Both the position numbers and the translations under genes were made by a program. A DNA stretch of 64,000 nucleotides from an uncultured Pelagibacteraceae bacterium (GTDB taxonomy: Bacteria; Pseudomonadota; Alphaproteobacteria; Pelagibacterales; Pelagibacteraceae): positions 1 through 64,000 of the forward strand of contig CACCRN010000005.1 of the NCBI GenBank assembly GCA_902548405.1, read 5' to 3'. Of this stretch, positions 29,528-40,358 are shown one piece after another. The number at the start of each line of letters is the position of its first letter. The first letter of the stretch is position 1. The notes beneath the pieces are model-generated. The model saw only the letters and a program-made list of their open reading frames with translations. It searched no databases and had not been told where the DNA came from.

Positions 29528-30985
29528 TTATTTTTTTGCCAACAAGTAATACGTTATCCAGGCTACAAATGCACCAATTAACCACGCATAAGACTGTAAA
29601 AACATTAAACTTGTGTTCCAAATTGTTGATGCTGAAAAAATAAAACCTAGAAATACTGAGTAAACACCTTTGATATGCCACCCTCTTGAATAATAGTAAC
29701 TACTCTCTTTTTCTACTGAATACAAATCTTTGTTACTCAAGTTTTGTTTATTGATCAGATAATAGTCAGCAACTATTACTCCAAATAACGGTCCAAAAAA
29801 TGCACCAAATGTATCTATAAAAGATAAAATGCCAACTTGACTTAAAATTGTAAGCCAAAAAATAGCGACCAACAATCCTAGAAAAGAAATTATATAACTT
29901 GCACTTCTTAAAGATAATTTACTTGGAACAAAATTAATCAGCGAATATTGAGAAGGAATATAGTTAGCTACTAAGTTGGTAGATGCTGAAGCAATTACGA
30001 TAAAAAAAAGTACTAATGTAGTTATTTGAATATTGTCAAATTTGCCTATGATATCAGTAGGATTTGTAAAAATTCTGTCTATATCTGAAAATTTTTGATT
30101 TAGAAGTGCATCTGATCCAGCAACAATAAATATAGAGAAAAAAGAGAAAATAATTAAATTAATAAGCAAACTTAAATTCCCTTTACCCAACTCTTTAGTA
30201 TTTTTAACATTCCTAGAAATGTCCCCAAAACTAATTATTAATATTGAAAAATAAGCAAAGACAGTTCCTGCTACAGTTAAAAGTGGTAATAAATTATTAA
30301 GATCAAAAAAATTTTTGGTATTAAAAATATTTACAAAAGCTTTTGAAGTTAACTTAACATCACTTAAAAAAACAAGGAAGAAAAAAACAATAATTCCTAC
30401 ATAAACACTGATTGCTGAAAAATTTATTATTTTTTTATTATATTGAGCACCAATACTAAAGAAAAATGTTTGAAAAATAATTACAATTAAAATTGATGAC
30501 CAATCTATAATATTTAAACCAAAAAAATAAAAAATAAATATATCTTGTACTAACAATGACTCATCGATAGTGAAAAGTAATATTCTAATAAGATAAGTTA
30601 AAATTTTTGATAAAAAATAAGTTTGAATTCCAAATAAGAAAATTCCAACCAAGCTTCTGATTAATCCAAAAAATTTCGCTCCATTAAATCCTAAAGAAGA
30701 TCTCAACAAAACTACAAAAGGCAATCCAAATTTTTGTGAAGGTTTTCCTATAAAATTAGCAAATAAATAAACAAAAAATGAACCTAATAAAGTTCCTATT
30801 AAAACCACAAAGGTGTTTAGATTGTACATTATATAAAGTGAGGCAATTAGAGAAAAACCAATTACACTTTGTACATTAACTCCCCAGTAACAAAAAAGGT
30901 CTTTCCAATTCCAAGTTTTATAATTTGGATTTACCGAAACTAAATCCCAATTTGATAGGGAGTATTTAACTTTAGGTTGATTCAC
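29528..30985 (-). CDS. NCS1 family nucleobase:cation symporter-like permease
   Basis: 485 aa polytopic; KTWNWKDLFCYWGVNVQSVIGFSLIASLY...GAFFGPLFGVIVADYYLI. Confidence 0.82.
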   Translation of the reverse strand: MNQPKVKYSLSNWDLVSVNPNYKTWNWKDLFCYWGVNVQSVIGFSLIASLYIMYNLNTFVVLIGTLLGSFFVYLFANFIGKPSQKFGLPFVVLLRSSLGFNGAKFFGLIRSLVGIFLFGIQTYFLSKILTYLIRILLFTIDESLLVQDIFIFYFFGLNIIDWSSILIVIIFQTFFFSIGAQYNKKIINFSAISVYVGIIVFFFLVFLSDVKLTSKAFVNIFNTKNFFDLNNLLPLLTVAGTVFAYFSILIISFGDISRNVKNTKELGKGNLSLLINLIIFSFFSIFIVAGSDALLNQKFSDIDRIFTNPTDIIGKFDNIQITTLVLFFIVIASASTNLVANYIPSQYSLINFVPSKLSLRSASYIISFLGLLVAIFWLTILSQVGILSFIDTFGAFFGPLFGVIVADYYLINKQNLSNKDLYSVEKESSYYYSRGWHIKGVYSVFLGFIFSASTIWNTSLMFLQSYAWLIGAFVAWITYYLLAKK

Positions 30986-31011
30986 TAGAGATTATTTTAA
31001 ACTAATAATTT

Positions 31012-32346
31012 CTACTGTCCATATAGGAGAGTTGGTAACCAAAGTGCAATTTTAGGAAATATTATAATTAAAACCAAACCAATTATTTGAAGCACCATAA
31101 ATTGCATCATTCCATAATAAATATCTTTTAAATCCCATTCAGGCACCACTCCTTTTAAGAAATACGCAGACAAAGCCACTGGTGGGGACAGCCAGGCGGT
31201 CTGGAGATTGACAGCAACTAATATTGCAAACCAAGTAAGATTAAAGCCAAGAGCTTCAATCAATGGTAAAATAATTGGCACAATAATCATTACGATTGGT
31301 ACCCACTCTAAAGGCCAACCTAATAAAAATATTGCAACCATTACAATCGCTAAAATTAAATATTTGTTCATTTCTAAACCTAACAAGAATTCAGTTAATA
31401 GAGTTGGAGTACCTAGTCTTGCAAAAACTGCACCAAAAAAATTTGATGCAGCAACTAAAACCATAATTAAAGCTGTTATCTCTAAAGTTTTAACAAGTGC
31501 TTCTTGAAGTTTTGAAAAAGTTAATTTTTTGTATGCTAAAGAAAGTAGTAAAGCTCCCATTGCACCACAACCAGCTGCTTCTGTTGGAGTTGCAAAACCA
31601 AAAAGTATGCTTCCTAATGCTGCAAACACTAAGGCTGCTGGTGGAACTAAACCTAAGAAGAATTCAATCCAAACTTCTTTCATACTAGCAGCTCTCATCT
31701 CTTCAGGTATTACAGGTCCCAATTTAGGATTGATCATACATCTTATTGTTGTGTATCCAGCGTATAAACTAGCTAGAAGAATTCCTGGAATTATAGCAGC
31801 CGCAAATAAATCAATAACTGGAATTTCCATAATTGGGCCCATAACAACAAGCATGATACTTGGAGGTATTAAAATTCCTAAAGTACCACCAGCTGTTATC
31901 GTTCCTGCAGCAAGTCTGACGTCATAGCCAGATCTATTCATTGATTTTGCAGCCATGATACCGAGTATGGTTACTGAAGCACCAACAATTCCTGTTGCTG
32001 CAGCAAAAATAACTGAAACAAAAAGAACAGCATAATATAACGCTCCTCTAACTCTTGCGAGCATCATTTGAAAAGATGAGAATAATCTTTCCATCAAACC
32101 TGCCTGCTCCATCATAATACCCATAAAGACAAAGAGCGGGACGGCGGCGAGGGTTTGTTCGGTCATAACCATTGAAAATTGGAGCGTCATTAAATAAAAG
32201 ACCAATTTTCCAAACCCTAAATATCCAAATACAAAACCTAAAAATATAAGTGTAAATGAAATAGGAAACCCTACGAAAATTGCAAAAAGCATTACTCCAA
32301 CCAGAATAAAACCTAAATATGCTGGATCTATAAATTCAGCTAACAT
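31012..32346 (-). CDS. dctM: TRAP transporter large permease subunit (DctM)
   Basis: 444 aa; VPLFVFMGIMMEQAGLMERLF; GGTLGILIPPSIMLVVMG. Confidence 0.92.
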   Translation of the reverse strand: MLAEFIDPAYLGFILVGVMLFAIFVGFPISFTLIFLGFVFGYLGFGKLVFYLMTLQFSMVMTEQTLAAVPLFVFMGIMMEQAGLMERLFSSFQMMLARVRGALYYAVLFVSVIFAAATGIVGASVTILGIMAAKSMNRSGYDVRLAAGTITAGGTLGILIPPSIMLVVMGPIMEIPVIDLFAAAIIPGILLASLYAGYTTIRCMINPKLGPVIPEEMRAASMKEVWIEFFLGLVPPAALVFAALGSILFGFATPTEAAGCGAMGALLLSLAYKKLTFSKLQEALVKTLEITALIMVLVAASNFFGAVFARLGTPTLLTEFLLGLEMNKYLILAIVMVAIFLLGWPLEWVPIVMIIVPIILPLIEALGFNLTWFAILVAVNLQTAWLSPPVALSAYFLKGVVPEWDLKDIYYGMMQFMVLQIIGLVLIIIFPKIALWLPTLLYGQ

Positions 32347-32960
32347 TATTCATCTTCTCCTGGCCATTTTCCTCTAGTAGCAGCCCAATAACTTTTTAAT
32401 AATTCTGAAATACCTTGGATTAATAAAAATACGATACCAACCAATAAACAACTCTTAATCGGCCACATATAAGGCATCCAAGTAGTATCCATTCCTCTTT
32501 CACCTCTTTGAATAGATTCACCTACATAACCAATTGTCATATAAAGAAAGACAATTAGTCCTGGAAAATAAAATAAAATATATAACCAAAAATCAATCGT
32601 CCCTTGGTTTTTTGTTTTGAAATTTCTGTATAAAAAATCTGCTCTTATATGAACACCTTTTGAAAGCGCATAACCTGCGCCTAACATGAATAGTGCACCG
32701 TATAAAAATCGACTTATGTCATAAGCCCAAATTGTAGGTGCATGAAAAAGTTTTCTCGCTAAAACTTCGTAAGTCATAGCAAAAATAAGTGGCATCAGTA
32801 TCCAACAAACAACATTACCTATCCATTTACTAAATTTATCAATATTTATAATTGAGCTTGCCATCCATGATGGCATGTCGTTTGGCATCTTTCCTGAACC
32901 ACCTCGCCTCTCGGCTATCATTTCATCTGATATATCTAGTTTAGTTGGTTCTTCAGCCAT
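32346..32960 (-). CDS. dctQ: TRAP transporter small permease subunit (DctQ)
   Basis: 204 aa four-TM protein between dctM and dctP. Confidence 0.9.
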   Translation of the reverse strand: MAEEPTKLDISDEMIAERRGGSGKMPNDMPSWMASSIINIDKFSKWIGNVVCWILMPLIFAMTYEVLARKLFHAPTIWAYDISRFLYGALFMLGAGYALSKGVHIRADFLYRNFKTKNQGTIDFWLYILFYFPGLIVFLYMTIGYVGESIQRGERGMDTTWMPYMWPIKSCLLVGIVFLLIQGISELLKSYWAATRGKWPGEDE

Positions 32961-33032
32961 AAAAATTTTGTTAGAAAAACTAGAGCGGACAATTAAGTCC
33001 GCTCTAATTTGAATTATAGATTAATTATTGGA

Positions 33033-34127
33033 TTACTTTAATGTTGCTGCGTGAGCCATTCCTAGCTTCGCATTAGACATTTGCGCACCACTCCAGAAAG
33101 GAACTGCTATATCAGCAAATTCTTTCATAGAGTCCCATACTTCTGCAAAGAATGCATTGTTTGCAGCGTTTGTTTCCAAACTTTTCTTAGCTGCAGCCAT
33201 GTATTCTGTGAAGTAATCAGAAGGTGTGTCCTCTAATTTAACTCCATGAACTTCAGTAAGCTCTCTTAAAGCTTTACCATTTTCATAGATTCTGTAACTT
33301 AAAGATTTAGCTAATGAAGCATTAGCTGCAACTTCAAGAGACTTCTTCTCATGATCGCTCATAGCGTTATAAGTTTTTCCAGTAATATAAAAGTCAGCAT
33401 TTACGACTACTTGGTGTAGACCTTGTAGGTAGTAGTGCTTTAATACTTTTTGGAAACCAAACGTTAAATCTGGTTTTGGACAACACCATTCAGCAGCATC
33501 AATTGTTCCTGCTTCTAAAGCTGGTAGAATATCTCCACCACCCATAGCTACAGATGCGATACCGATGTCTTTATATGTTTGTCCTGGAATTCCTGGAGGA
33601 GTTCTAAACTTATATTTTCTAAAGTCAGCCATGTCTTTGATAGGTTTTGGAAACCAACCTAAAGCTTCTGGTCCAACTGGTTGAATCATAAATCCTTTGA
33701 TGTCTCTTCCCATTTCTTTCCATAGTCTGTCGTATAACTCTTTTCCACCGCCATACTGGAACCATGATAAGAATGCAATGTTGTCAATACCAACACCACC
33801 ACCAGCTACTGGAGAACCGAATAGCATAGCTGCAGGATGGTCACCTGACCAATAGTGAGTCCATGCGAAACCACAATCGATTAGGCCTTTGTCAACTGCA
33901 TCTAAAGTTTCTTTCACACCAACAACAGCTCCAGCTGGCATAATTTCAAACTTAAGAGATCCACCAGTTAACGCTGTTACTGTGTCAGTAAAATCCTTTA
34001 ACATCTTAACTTCATCAGCTTTTGTGTTAAGAACTGTCTGACATTTTAGTGTTTTTGCAGCATTAGCGTTTGAAATAAATCCAAACACCATTGCAACTGC
34101 AAATAACATTGAAATGATTTTTTTCAT
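33033..34127 (-). CDS. dctP: TRAP transporter substrate-binding protein (DctP)
   Basis: 364 aa, signal peptide, YKFRTPPGIPGQTYKDIGIASVAMGGGDILPALEAGTIDAAEW. Confidence 0.93.
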   Translation of the reverse strand: MKKIISMLFAVAMVFGFISNANAAKTLKCQTVLNTKADEVKMLKDFTDTVTALTGGSLKFEIMPAGAVVGVKETLDAVDKGLIDCGFAWTHYWSGDHPAAMLFGSPVAGGGVGIDNIAFLSWFQYGGGKELYDRLWKEMGRDIKGFMIQPVGPEALGWFPKPIKDMADFRKYKFRTPPGIPGQTYKDIGIASVAMGGGDILPALEAGTIDAAEWCCPKPDLTFGFQKVLKHYYLQGLHQVVVNADFYITGKTYNAMSDHEKKSLEVAANASLAKSLSYRIYENGKALRELTEVHGVKLEDTPSDYFTEYMAAAKKSLETNAANNAFFAEVWDSMKEFADIAVPFWSGAQMSNAKLGMAHAATLK

Positions 34128-34267
34128 TTGTTTCCCTCTCTTTATTTTTAAATCCGAAACTGTGTCAAAGAATGTAAACTAAAACAAGTGTTAATATTGG
34201 TATATTTTAAAATTTTTAACAGATTTGTTAGAAATATAATTTTTTTAATTTATAAGAGTTCTAATTT

Positions 34268-35863
34268 ATGAATAATTTTGATTTCATTATACTAGGAGCT
34301 GGATCAGCGGGCTGTGTTTTAGCAAATAGGCTATCAGAAAATCCTTCACACAAAGTTCTTTTGATTGAGGCTGGAGGTAGAGATAATTATCCATGGATCC
34401 ATATTCCAGTTGGTTATTTTAAAACAATGCACAACCCTAATACTGACTGGTGCTACAAGACAGAACCAGATGAAAGCATGAATAATATTTCAATACGTTA
34501 TCCCCGTGGAAAAACTTTAGGAGGAAGCTCTTCTATCAATGGACTTTTATATATCCGAGGACAACACAGAGATTATGATATTTGGAGACAGCTTGGAAAT
34601 ACTGGCTGGGGTTGGGATGATGTTCTGCCCTATTTTATGAAAGCAGAAAATCAAGAAAGAGGCAAAAGTGAATATCATGGAGTTGGTGGACCTCTCTCTG
34701 TCTCAGATCAAAGAATACATCTTCCTCTATTAGATGAGTTTCAGAACGCTGCTGAGGAATTTGGTGTACCAAAAACAAAAGATTTTAATACAGGAGACAA
34801 TCATGGCTGTGGTTATTTTCAAGTAACAGAAAAAGATGGATTTAGATGCAGTACTGCTGTTGGTTATCTAAACCCTGTTAAGCATAGAAAAAATTTAACA
34901 ATTATTACTCACGCTCATGTTAAAAAAATAAACTTTGAAAATAAAAAGGCAAAATCAGTTGAGTATTGGCAAGATAATGAATTGAAAACAGCTGAAGCAA
35001 ATAGAGAAGTTATAGTTTCTTCTGGTGCAATCGGTTCTCCTCAAATATTGCAAGTGTCAGGAATTGGAAATCCAGAAAAACTAAAAAATTTAGGAATTGA
35101 TATGGTTCATAATTTAAATGGTGTAGGTGAAAATCTACACGATCACTTAATGTTAAGACCTATTTATAAAATTAACGGTTTAAAATCTCTTAACAAAAAA
35201 ATTAATAGCTTGTTTGGAAATTTGCTTATCGGATTAGAGTATGTTTTTAAAAGAAGTGGTCCAATGACTATGGGAGCAAGTCAGCTTTGTATGTTTGCAA
35301 AAAGTGATCCTTCTTTAGAATTACCAGATTTACAATGGCACGTTCAGCCAATGAGTATGGATACTTTGGGAGCTACAAAAAATCATGATTTTCACGCGTT
35401 TACTCCAACTGTTTCAAATATAAGACCTACAAGTAGAGGTCACGTAAGTATTATTGATAAAGATTCACGCGTTTACGCAAAAATAAAACAAAATTACCTG
35501 TCAACTGATCACGATAGAATGATTGCTGCCAAAGGATTAAAATTGACAAGAAAAATTATAATGGAATCTGAAACTTTTAAGAAATATACACCTGAGGAAT
35601 ATAGACCAGGTATTCATATTAATGATGACGAGGAATTAGTAAAAGAAGCATCAAATTTTGCCCAAACAATTTTTCATCCTGTTGGTACATGCAAAATGGG
35701 TCAAGATGAGATGTCAGTAGTTGATGAAAAATTAAAAGTAAGAGGAATAGAAAATCTTAGAGTTATTGATGCATCAATAATGCCTAACATTACTTCAGGA
35801 AATACTAATGCGCCTACGATTATGATTGCAGAAAAAGGTGCTGACATGATACTACAACAATAA
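34268..35863 (+). CDS. GMC family oxidoreductase (choline dehydrogenase-like)
   Basis: FIILGAGSAGCVLANRLSE; YPRGKTLGGSSSINGLLYIRG; HPVGTCKMG; NITSGNTNAPTIMIAEKGADMI. Confidence 0.93.
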   Translation: MNNFDFIILGAGSAGCVLANRLSENPSHKVLLIEAGGRDNYPWIHIPVGYFKTMHNPNTDWCYKTEPDESMNNISIRYPRGKTLGGSSSINGLLYIRGQHRDYDIWRQLGNTGWGWDDVLPYFMKAENQERGKSEYHGVGGPLSVSDQRIHLPLLDEFQNAAEEFGVPKTKDFNTGDNHGCGYFQVTEKDGFRCSTAVGYLNPVKHRKNLTIITHAHVKKINFENKKAKSVEYWQDNELKTAEANREVIVSSGAIGSPQILQVSGIGNPEKLKNLGIDMVHNLNGVGENLHDHLMLRPIYKINGLKSLNKKINSLFGNLLIGLEYVFKRSGPMTMGASQLCMFAKSDPSLELPDLQWHVQPMSMDTLGATKNHDFHAFTPTVSNIRPTSRGHVSIIDKDSRVYAKIKQNYLSTDHDRMIAAKGLKLTRKIIMESETFKKYTPEEYRPGIHINDDEELVKEASNFAQTIFHPVGTCKMGQDEMSVVDEKLKVRGIENLRVIDASIMPNITSGNTNAPTIMIAEKGADMILQQ

Positions 35864-36456
35864 TGTTTGCAGAATTTTTTACTCCCGAACAAATTGCTAT
35901 TTTAACACAAATAATTTTTATTGATTTAGTGTTAGCTGGTGACAATGCCATTATAATTGGAATGGTAGCCTCAAAATTTCCAGTTGAACAAAGGAAGAAA
36001 GTTATATTTTGGGGAATTGGTGGTGCAGTAATATTACGGATAATATTAACGTTACTAACAGCTTATTTGTTACAAATTACAGGACTAAGGCTTATTGGGG
36101 GAATTTTACTGCTTTATATTGTTTACAAACTTTATGTTGATGTAATCAAAGGCTCAGATTCAGAGGAAGATATAAAAGTAGACAACTCAAGTTTTTTAAA
36201 AGCAATTTGGACTGTTTTACTTGCTGATTTTACAATGAGTTTAGATAATGTTTTAGGTGTTGCTGGTGCTGCAGGTGATCATTATGGATTACTTGTATTT
36301 GGATTGGTTCTATCGATTGTTTTAATGGCAACTGCTGCAACATTAATTTCTGGATGGATAAAAAAATACAAATGGATTGCATGGGTTGGGTTATTAGCAA
36401 TTTTAATAGTAGCTGTTGATTTGATTTATACAGATATTAAAATAATATTCTTTTAA
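35863..36456 (+). CDS. TerC family integral membrane protein
   Basis: IDLVLAGDNAIIIGMVAS and ADFTMSLDNVLGVAGAAGDHYGLL. Confidence 0.9.
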   Translation: MFAEFFTPEQIAILTQIIFIDLVLAGDNAIIIGMVASKFPVEQRKKVIFWGIGGAVILRIILTLLTAYLLQITGLRLIGGILLLYIVYKLYVDVIKGSDSEEDIKVDNSSFLKAIWTVLLADFTMSLDNVLGVAGAAGDHYGLLVFGLVLSIVLMATAATLISGWIKKYKWIAWVGLLAILIVAVDLIYTDIKIIFF

Positions 36457-37214
36457 TGTATCTTCAAAAAATTAATCTTAAAAATAAGTACGCACTAGTT
36501 ACTGGTGCTGGTAAAGGACTTGGGAGAGCTTGTTCTATTGCACTAGCTGAAGCTGGAGCAACAGTAATAGCATTAAGCAGAACTCCATCTGATTTAAATA
36601 AATTAGAAAAAGATATTAAAAAAATTAAAGGTAAAGTAATTAAAGTTCCTTGCGATGTAATGAATTATGAAGATCTAAAAGCAAAATTAGAAAAAATCAA
36701 AATTATTGATGTTTTAGTAAACAATGCTGGAACTAATATTCCTGAACCTTTTGAAAAAATTAAACAAAAAAGTATGAACTACTTGGTAGACTTAAATCTA
36801 AAAGCTGCATTTAATGTTGCGCAATTAGTAGTTAAGAAAATGCTTAAAAATAAAAAGAGACCTGGCTCTATTATTAATATGTCTTCTCAATTAGGTCATG
36901 TAGGTATGGGTGGGAGAAATGTTTACAATATGACTAAATTTGGGATTGAAGGTTTGACAAAAGGTATGGGTGTAGAGTTAGCTAAAAGAAATATAAGAGT
37001 GAATACAGTAGCTCCTACGTTTGTAGAAACTCCAATGGTTAAAAATTTTTTTAAAAATAAAAAATTTAAAAAACTAGCACTTGGAAATATTCCAATGGGA
37101 AAAGCAGCAACTGAAAGTGATGTATCAACAACAGTTTGTTTCTTAGCCTCACCTGCTTCCTCAATGATAACTGGAACATCAATTATAATAGATGGTGGAT
37201 GGACAGCTCAGTAA
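36456..37214 (+). CDS. SDR family oxidoreductase
   Basis: TGAGKGLGRACSIALAEAGA; NNAGTN; YNMTKFGIEGLTKGMGVELA. Confidence 0.9.
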   Translation: MYLQKINLKNKYALVTGAGKGLGRACSIALAEAGATVIALSRTPSDLNKLEKDIKKIKGKVIKVPCDVMNYEDLKAKLEKIKIIDVLVNNAGTNIPEPFEKIKQKSMNYLVDLNLKAAFNVAQLVVKKMLKNKKRPGSIINMSSQLGHVGMGGRNVYNMTKFGIEGLTKGMGVELAKRNIRVNTVAPTFVETPMVKNFFKNKKFKKLALGNIPMGKAATESDVSTTVCFLASPASSMITGTSIIIDGGWTAQ

Positions 37215-38002
37215 TAAATAGATTTTTTTTAATATTTTTCTTATTTTTTTCAACTGCAAACGCGATAGAATTTCAAGGTAAATTCTTACAAGGTCATTTT
37301 ATCTTAGGAACAACAAATCCTGGTGCAAAGATAATTGTTGGAAAAAAAGAAGTAAGAGTATCAGAGGATGGTTTTTTCGTTTTTGGTATTGATAGAGATC
37401 AAAAATATGATCTTACTTTTACAAAAATCTTTGATGGAAAGAAATCTACAATAACCAAAAAAGTTTTAAAAAGAAAATACAACATTCAAAGAATAGATGG
37501 CTTAGAAGAAAGCAAAGTAACCCCACCCGAGTCAGTCTATAAAAGAATTAAAAAAGAAAATAATGCAATTGGTGAAGCAAGAGCAATTAATTCTGAATTA
37601 CAGTTTTTTAAGCAAAAATTTATAATGCCTGTTGAAGGAATAATTAGTGGTGTTTATGGGAGTCAAAGAATTTTAAACGGTAAACCTAGATGGCCACATT
37701 ACGGAATTGATATAGCTGCGAAACAAGGAACAATGATTAAATCATCAGGCTCAGGTAAAGTTACAATGGCTGAAGATGATTTATATTATACCGGTGGTAC
37801 AGTCATTATGGATCATGGTCATGGTATATCAACAATTTATTCACATTTAGAAAACGTTTTAGTTTCAGTTGGAGATTTAATTAATCAAGGAGATATTATT
37901 GGAACCGTCGGATCGACAGGTAGATCAACTGGACCTCATCTTGATTTTAGAATTAATTGGTTTCAAACTAGATTGGACCCAATGTCTGTTTTGGAAAATT
38001 AA
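37199..38002 (+). CDS. M23 family metallopeptidase (LytM domain), exported
   Basis: PRWPHYGIDIAAKQGTMIKSSGSGKV...MDHGHGISTIYSHLENVLVSVGDLINQGDIIGTVGSTGRSTGPHLDFRI; start MDSSVINRFFLIFFLFFSTANA. Confidence 0.9.
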   Translation: MDSSVINRFFLIFFLFFSTANAIEFQGKFLQGHFILGTTNPGAKIIVGKKEVRVSEDGFFVFGIDRDQKYDLTFTKIFDGKKSTITKKVLKRKYNIQRIDGLEESKVTPPESVYKRIKKENNAIGEARAINSELQFFKQKFIMPVEGIISGVYGSQRILNGKPRWPHYGIDIAAKQGTMIKSSGSGKVTMAEDDLYYTGGTVIMDHGHGISTIYSHLENVLVSVGDLINQGDIIGTVGSTGRSTGPHLDFRINWFQTRLDPMSVLEN

Positions 38003-38598
38003 TAAAAAAACATCCAAATACCAACAAGAATTAATATAAATCCGCCAATTTTATTTAAAACTTTTAAATATTTTGATGCTATGAATTCTCTAAACTTGCC
38101 AAATACAAATGCATATGAGCTATCAAATATTGTAGCTACAATTATAAAAATAATTCCAAAATAAATTATCTGATAACTAATAGGTTCATTTATATTAATA
38201 AATTGAGGAATAAATGCACCAAGGAACAAAAAGATTTTTGGATTAGTTAAAATCACTATTAACCCTTGGAGAAAATATTTTTTTTCAAATTTAGTTATTT
38301 GAGTTTTTTTTAAATCAATATCTGACTTAATTGCAATTACTCCAAGTGAAATTAAATAAATTGAACCTAGAATTCTTACATAATTAATAATCACTTCTAG
38401 AAAAGGAGAAACTATCTCAAATCCAAGTGCTAATAAAAATAACAAAATTAAAACGCCAACTTGGGTACCAAAGACGTTTAATAATCCTGCTTTTACACCA
38501 GATCTTAAAGAATTAGCAATTATCAGACTGACAGTGGGGCCAGGCACTATCACTATTAAAAAACTTGCTATAACAAAATATAGTAATACAAAATCCAT
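37999..38598 (-). CDS. LysE family translocator
   Basis: IVPGPTVSLIIANSLRSGVKAGLLNVFGTQVG. Confidence 0.9.
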   Translation of the reverse strand: MDFVLLYFVIASFLIVIVPGPTVSLIIANSLRSGVKAGLLNVFGTQVGVLILLFLLALGFEIVSPFLEVIINYVRILGSIYLISLGVIAIKSDIDLKKTQITKFEKKYFLQGLIVILTNPKIFLFLGAFIPQFININEPISYQIIYFGIIFIIVATIFDSSYAFVFGKFREFIASKYLKVLNKIGGFILILVGIWMFFY

Positions 38599-38649
38599 GG
38601 CAGTCTGAATTAATCAATAACAACTTGAGATAAAAATAAAACAAAAAAA

Positions 38650-39510
38650 ATGAAATTTAAATCAAGAGAAACACTGGGAATTATTTTTGCAATAATTGCT
38701 TACTTTTCATTTTCAATCCTTGATGCAATTCAGAAAACTGCAGTTATTCATTACTCTATATTTCAATTATTATTTATCAAATACACTTTTGTGCTTTTGT
38801 TAGGCTTGATAGAAGCAAAAAGAGCTAACAATAATAAATTTTATAGATCTAATAATTTAAAACTTCAAATTATAAGAAGTCTACTATCTATTTTAGAATC
38901 TGGTTTTTTTGTTTTATCTTTTAAACACCTGTCTTTAGCGAACGCTCATAGCATAGGCGCACTAGCACCTATAATTATAGTTGCCTTATCTGTATTTATT
39001 TTAAATGAGAGAGTATCAATTAAAACTTGGATAGCAATCTTTATAGGTTTTATTGGAGTTTTGATAATTATTAGACCTGCATCTGATGTATTTAGTGTAA
39101 ATTCTTTTATTCCATTGCTAGCAGCTTTTTTTCTGGGTCTTTATCAAATCGCAACAAAAAAAATAACTGAATATGATGCTCCAGAAGTATCCTTGTTCTA
39201 CTCTTCTTTAGTTGGGATTGTTATAACCTCAATAATGGCGTTTAATTTTTGGCAACCTGTTAATTTTAATTCTTTATATTTCTTTGTGCCAATTGGTTTA
39301 TTTTTTTCATTAGGTATATACTTCCAAATATTAGCACTTAAAAATGCAAGAGCTAGCATAATACAACCATTTCATTATACTTTAATTTTTTGGGCAATAA
39401 TTTTTGGAGTTTTCTTCTATGATGATGTCCCAGATTTATTTACTATTATAGGTGCAATAATAATTACAACTTCAGGAATATTTGTTATTAATCAAACATC
39501 AAAAAAATAA
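38650..39510 (+). CDS. DMT family (EamA) transporter
   Basis: 10-TM EamA-type protein, LAPIIIVALSVFILNERVSIKTWIAIFIGFIGVLIIIRP. Confidence 0.88.
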   Translation: MKFKSRETLGIIFAIIAYFSFSILDAIQKTAVIHYSIFQLLFIKYTFVLLLGLIEAKRANNNKFYRSNNLKLQIIRSLLSILESGFFVLSFKHLSLANAHSIGALAPIIIVALSVFILNERVSIKTWIAIFIGFIGVLIIIRPASDVFSVNSFIPLLAAFFLGLYQIATKKITEYDAPEVSLFYSSLVGIVITSIMAFNFWQPVNFNSLYFFVPIGLFFSLGIYFQILALKNARASIIQPFHYTLIFWAIIFGVFFYDDVPDLFTIIGAIIITTSGIFVINQTSKK

Positions 39511-39523
39511 ATTAATAATTCTT

Positions 39524-40300
39524 ATGACAAAAACACTTAGAGATAAAATTTCCGATAAATTAGTTAATGCTTTTCAAAATAATAAAATTATTTCTCCAAT
39601 ACCTGGCAAATTTACAAAAAAACTTATTGAAGCGGACAAATTTAGAAAATTATGTGAAAGCAAAATAAAAGATCCAACAATAGGTTTTAAAGCTGGTGGA
39701 ACTGGCATTCCGTTAATGAAAAAATTAAAAGAAAAAGAGCCTTTTATTGCATCTGTTTTTAAAAAAAACTTAATAAAAAGTGGGAAAAAAGTAAAAATAA
39801 ACAAATATGCTTTAGGGATTGAACTTGAAGTTTGTTATTTAATCAAAAAAACTTTTTTCACTTCAAAAGGTAAGATCACAAATAGTAACGTAACTAAATA
39901 TATTTCACACATGGCACCCTGTATCGAAGTAGTTGGATATAGGCAAAAAAGAAAAGGTATTACTTCTTTTGGCGATTTAAGTAGTGACTTTGGAGGTAAT
40001 ATTAAATTTTTGATTGGTCAAAAGAAAAAATTTAAAAAAATTAACATAGGTAATTTAAAAACAAATATTTCAAATAAAAAAGCTAAGCAAAGTGTAGATG
40101 GAAACACAAATGCTGTTTATGTAAATCCCATAAATTCATTAAGATTTGTTTTAAATAAAGTTAAAAAAGATAAAATTAATTTAGACAAAGATTTTTATGT
40201 TTTTACAGGATCCACAGTTGGGGTTGTGCCTATTATAAAAAAAGGAACATATACAGCAAAAATTGATAAACTTGGATCTGTAAGAGCAGTTATTTCATAA
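39524..40300 (+). CDS. 2-keto-4-pentenoate hydratase / fumarylacetoacetate hydrolase-like protein
   Basis: GIELEVCYLIKK...APCIEVVGYRQ...FTGSTVGVVPIIKKGTYTAKIDKLGSVRA. Confidence 0.75.
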   Translation: MTKTLRDKISDKLVNAFQNNKIISPIPGKFTKKLIEADKFRKLCESKIKDPTIGFKAGGTGIPLMKKLKEKEPFIASVFKKNLIKSGKKVKINKYALGIELEVCYLIKKTFFTSKGKITNSNVTKYISHMAPCIEVVGYRQKRKGITSFGDLSSDFGGNIKFLIGQKKKFKKINIGNLKTNISNKKAKQSVDGNTNAVYVNPINSLRFVLNKVKKDKINLDKDFYVFTGSTVGVVPIIKKGTYTAKIDKLGSVRAVIS

Positions 40301-40358
40301 TATTATAATCAGAAGGATAATTTTATTCATAGAATACGTGTGTAAAAATTAGCTAATC

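Noticed and set aside
31208-31927. Plus-strand ORFs within dctM (99, 63, 132 aa)
   Set aside because: Antisense shadows of a well supported TRAP permease gene.
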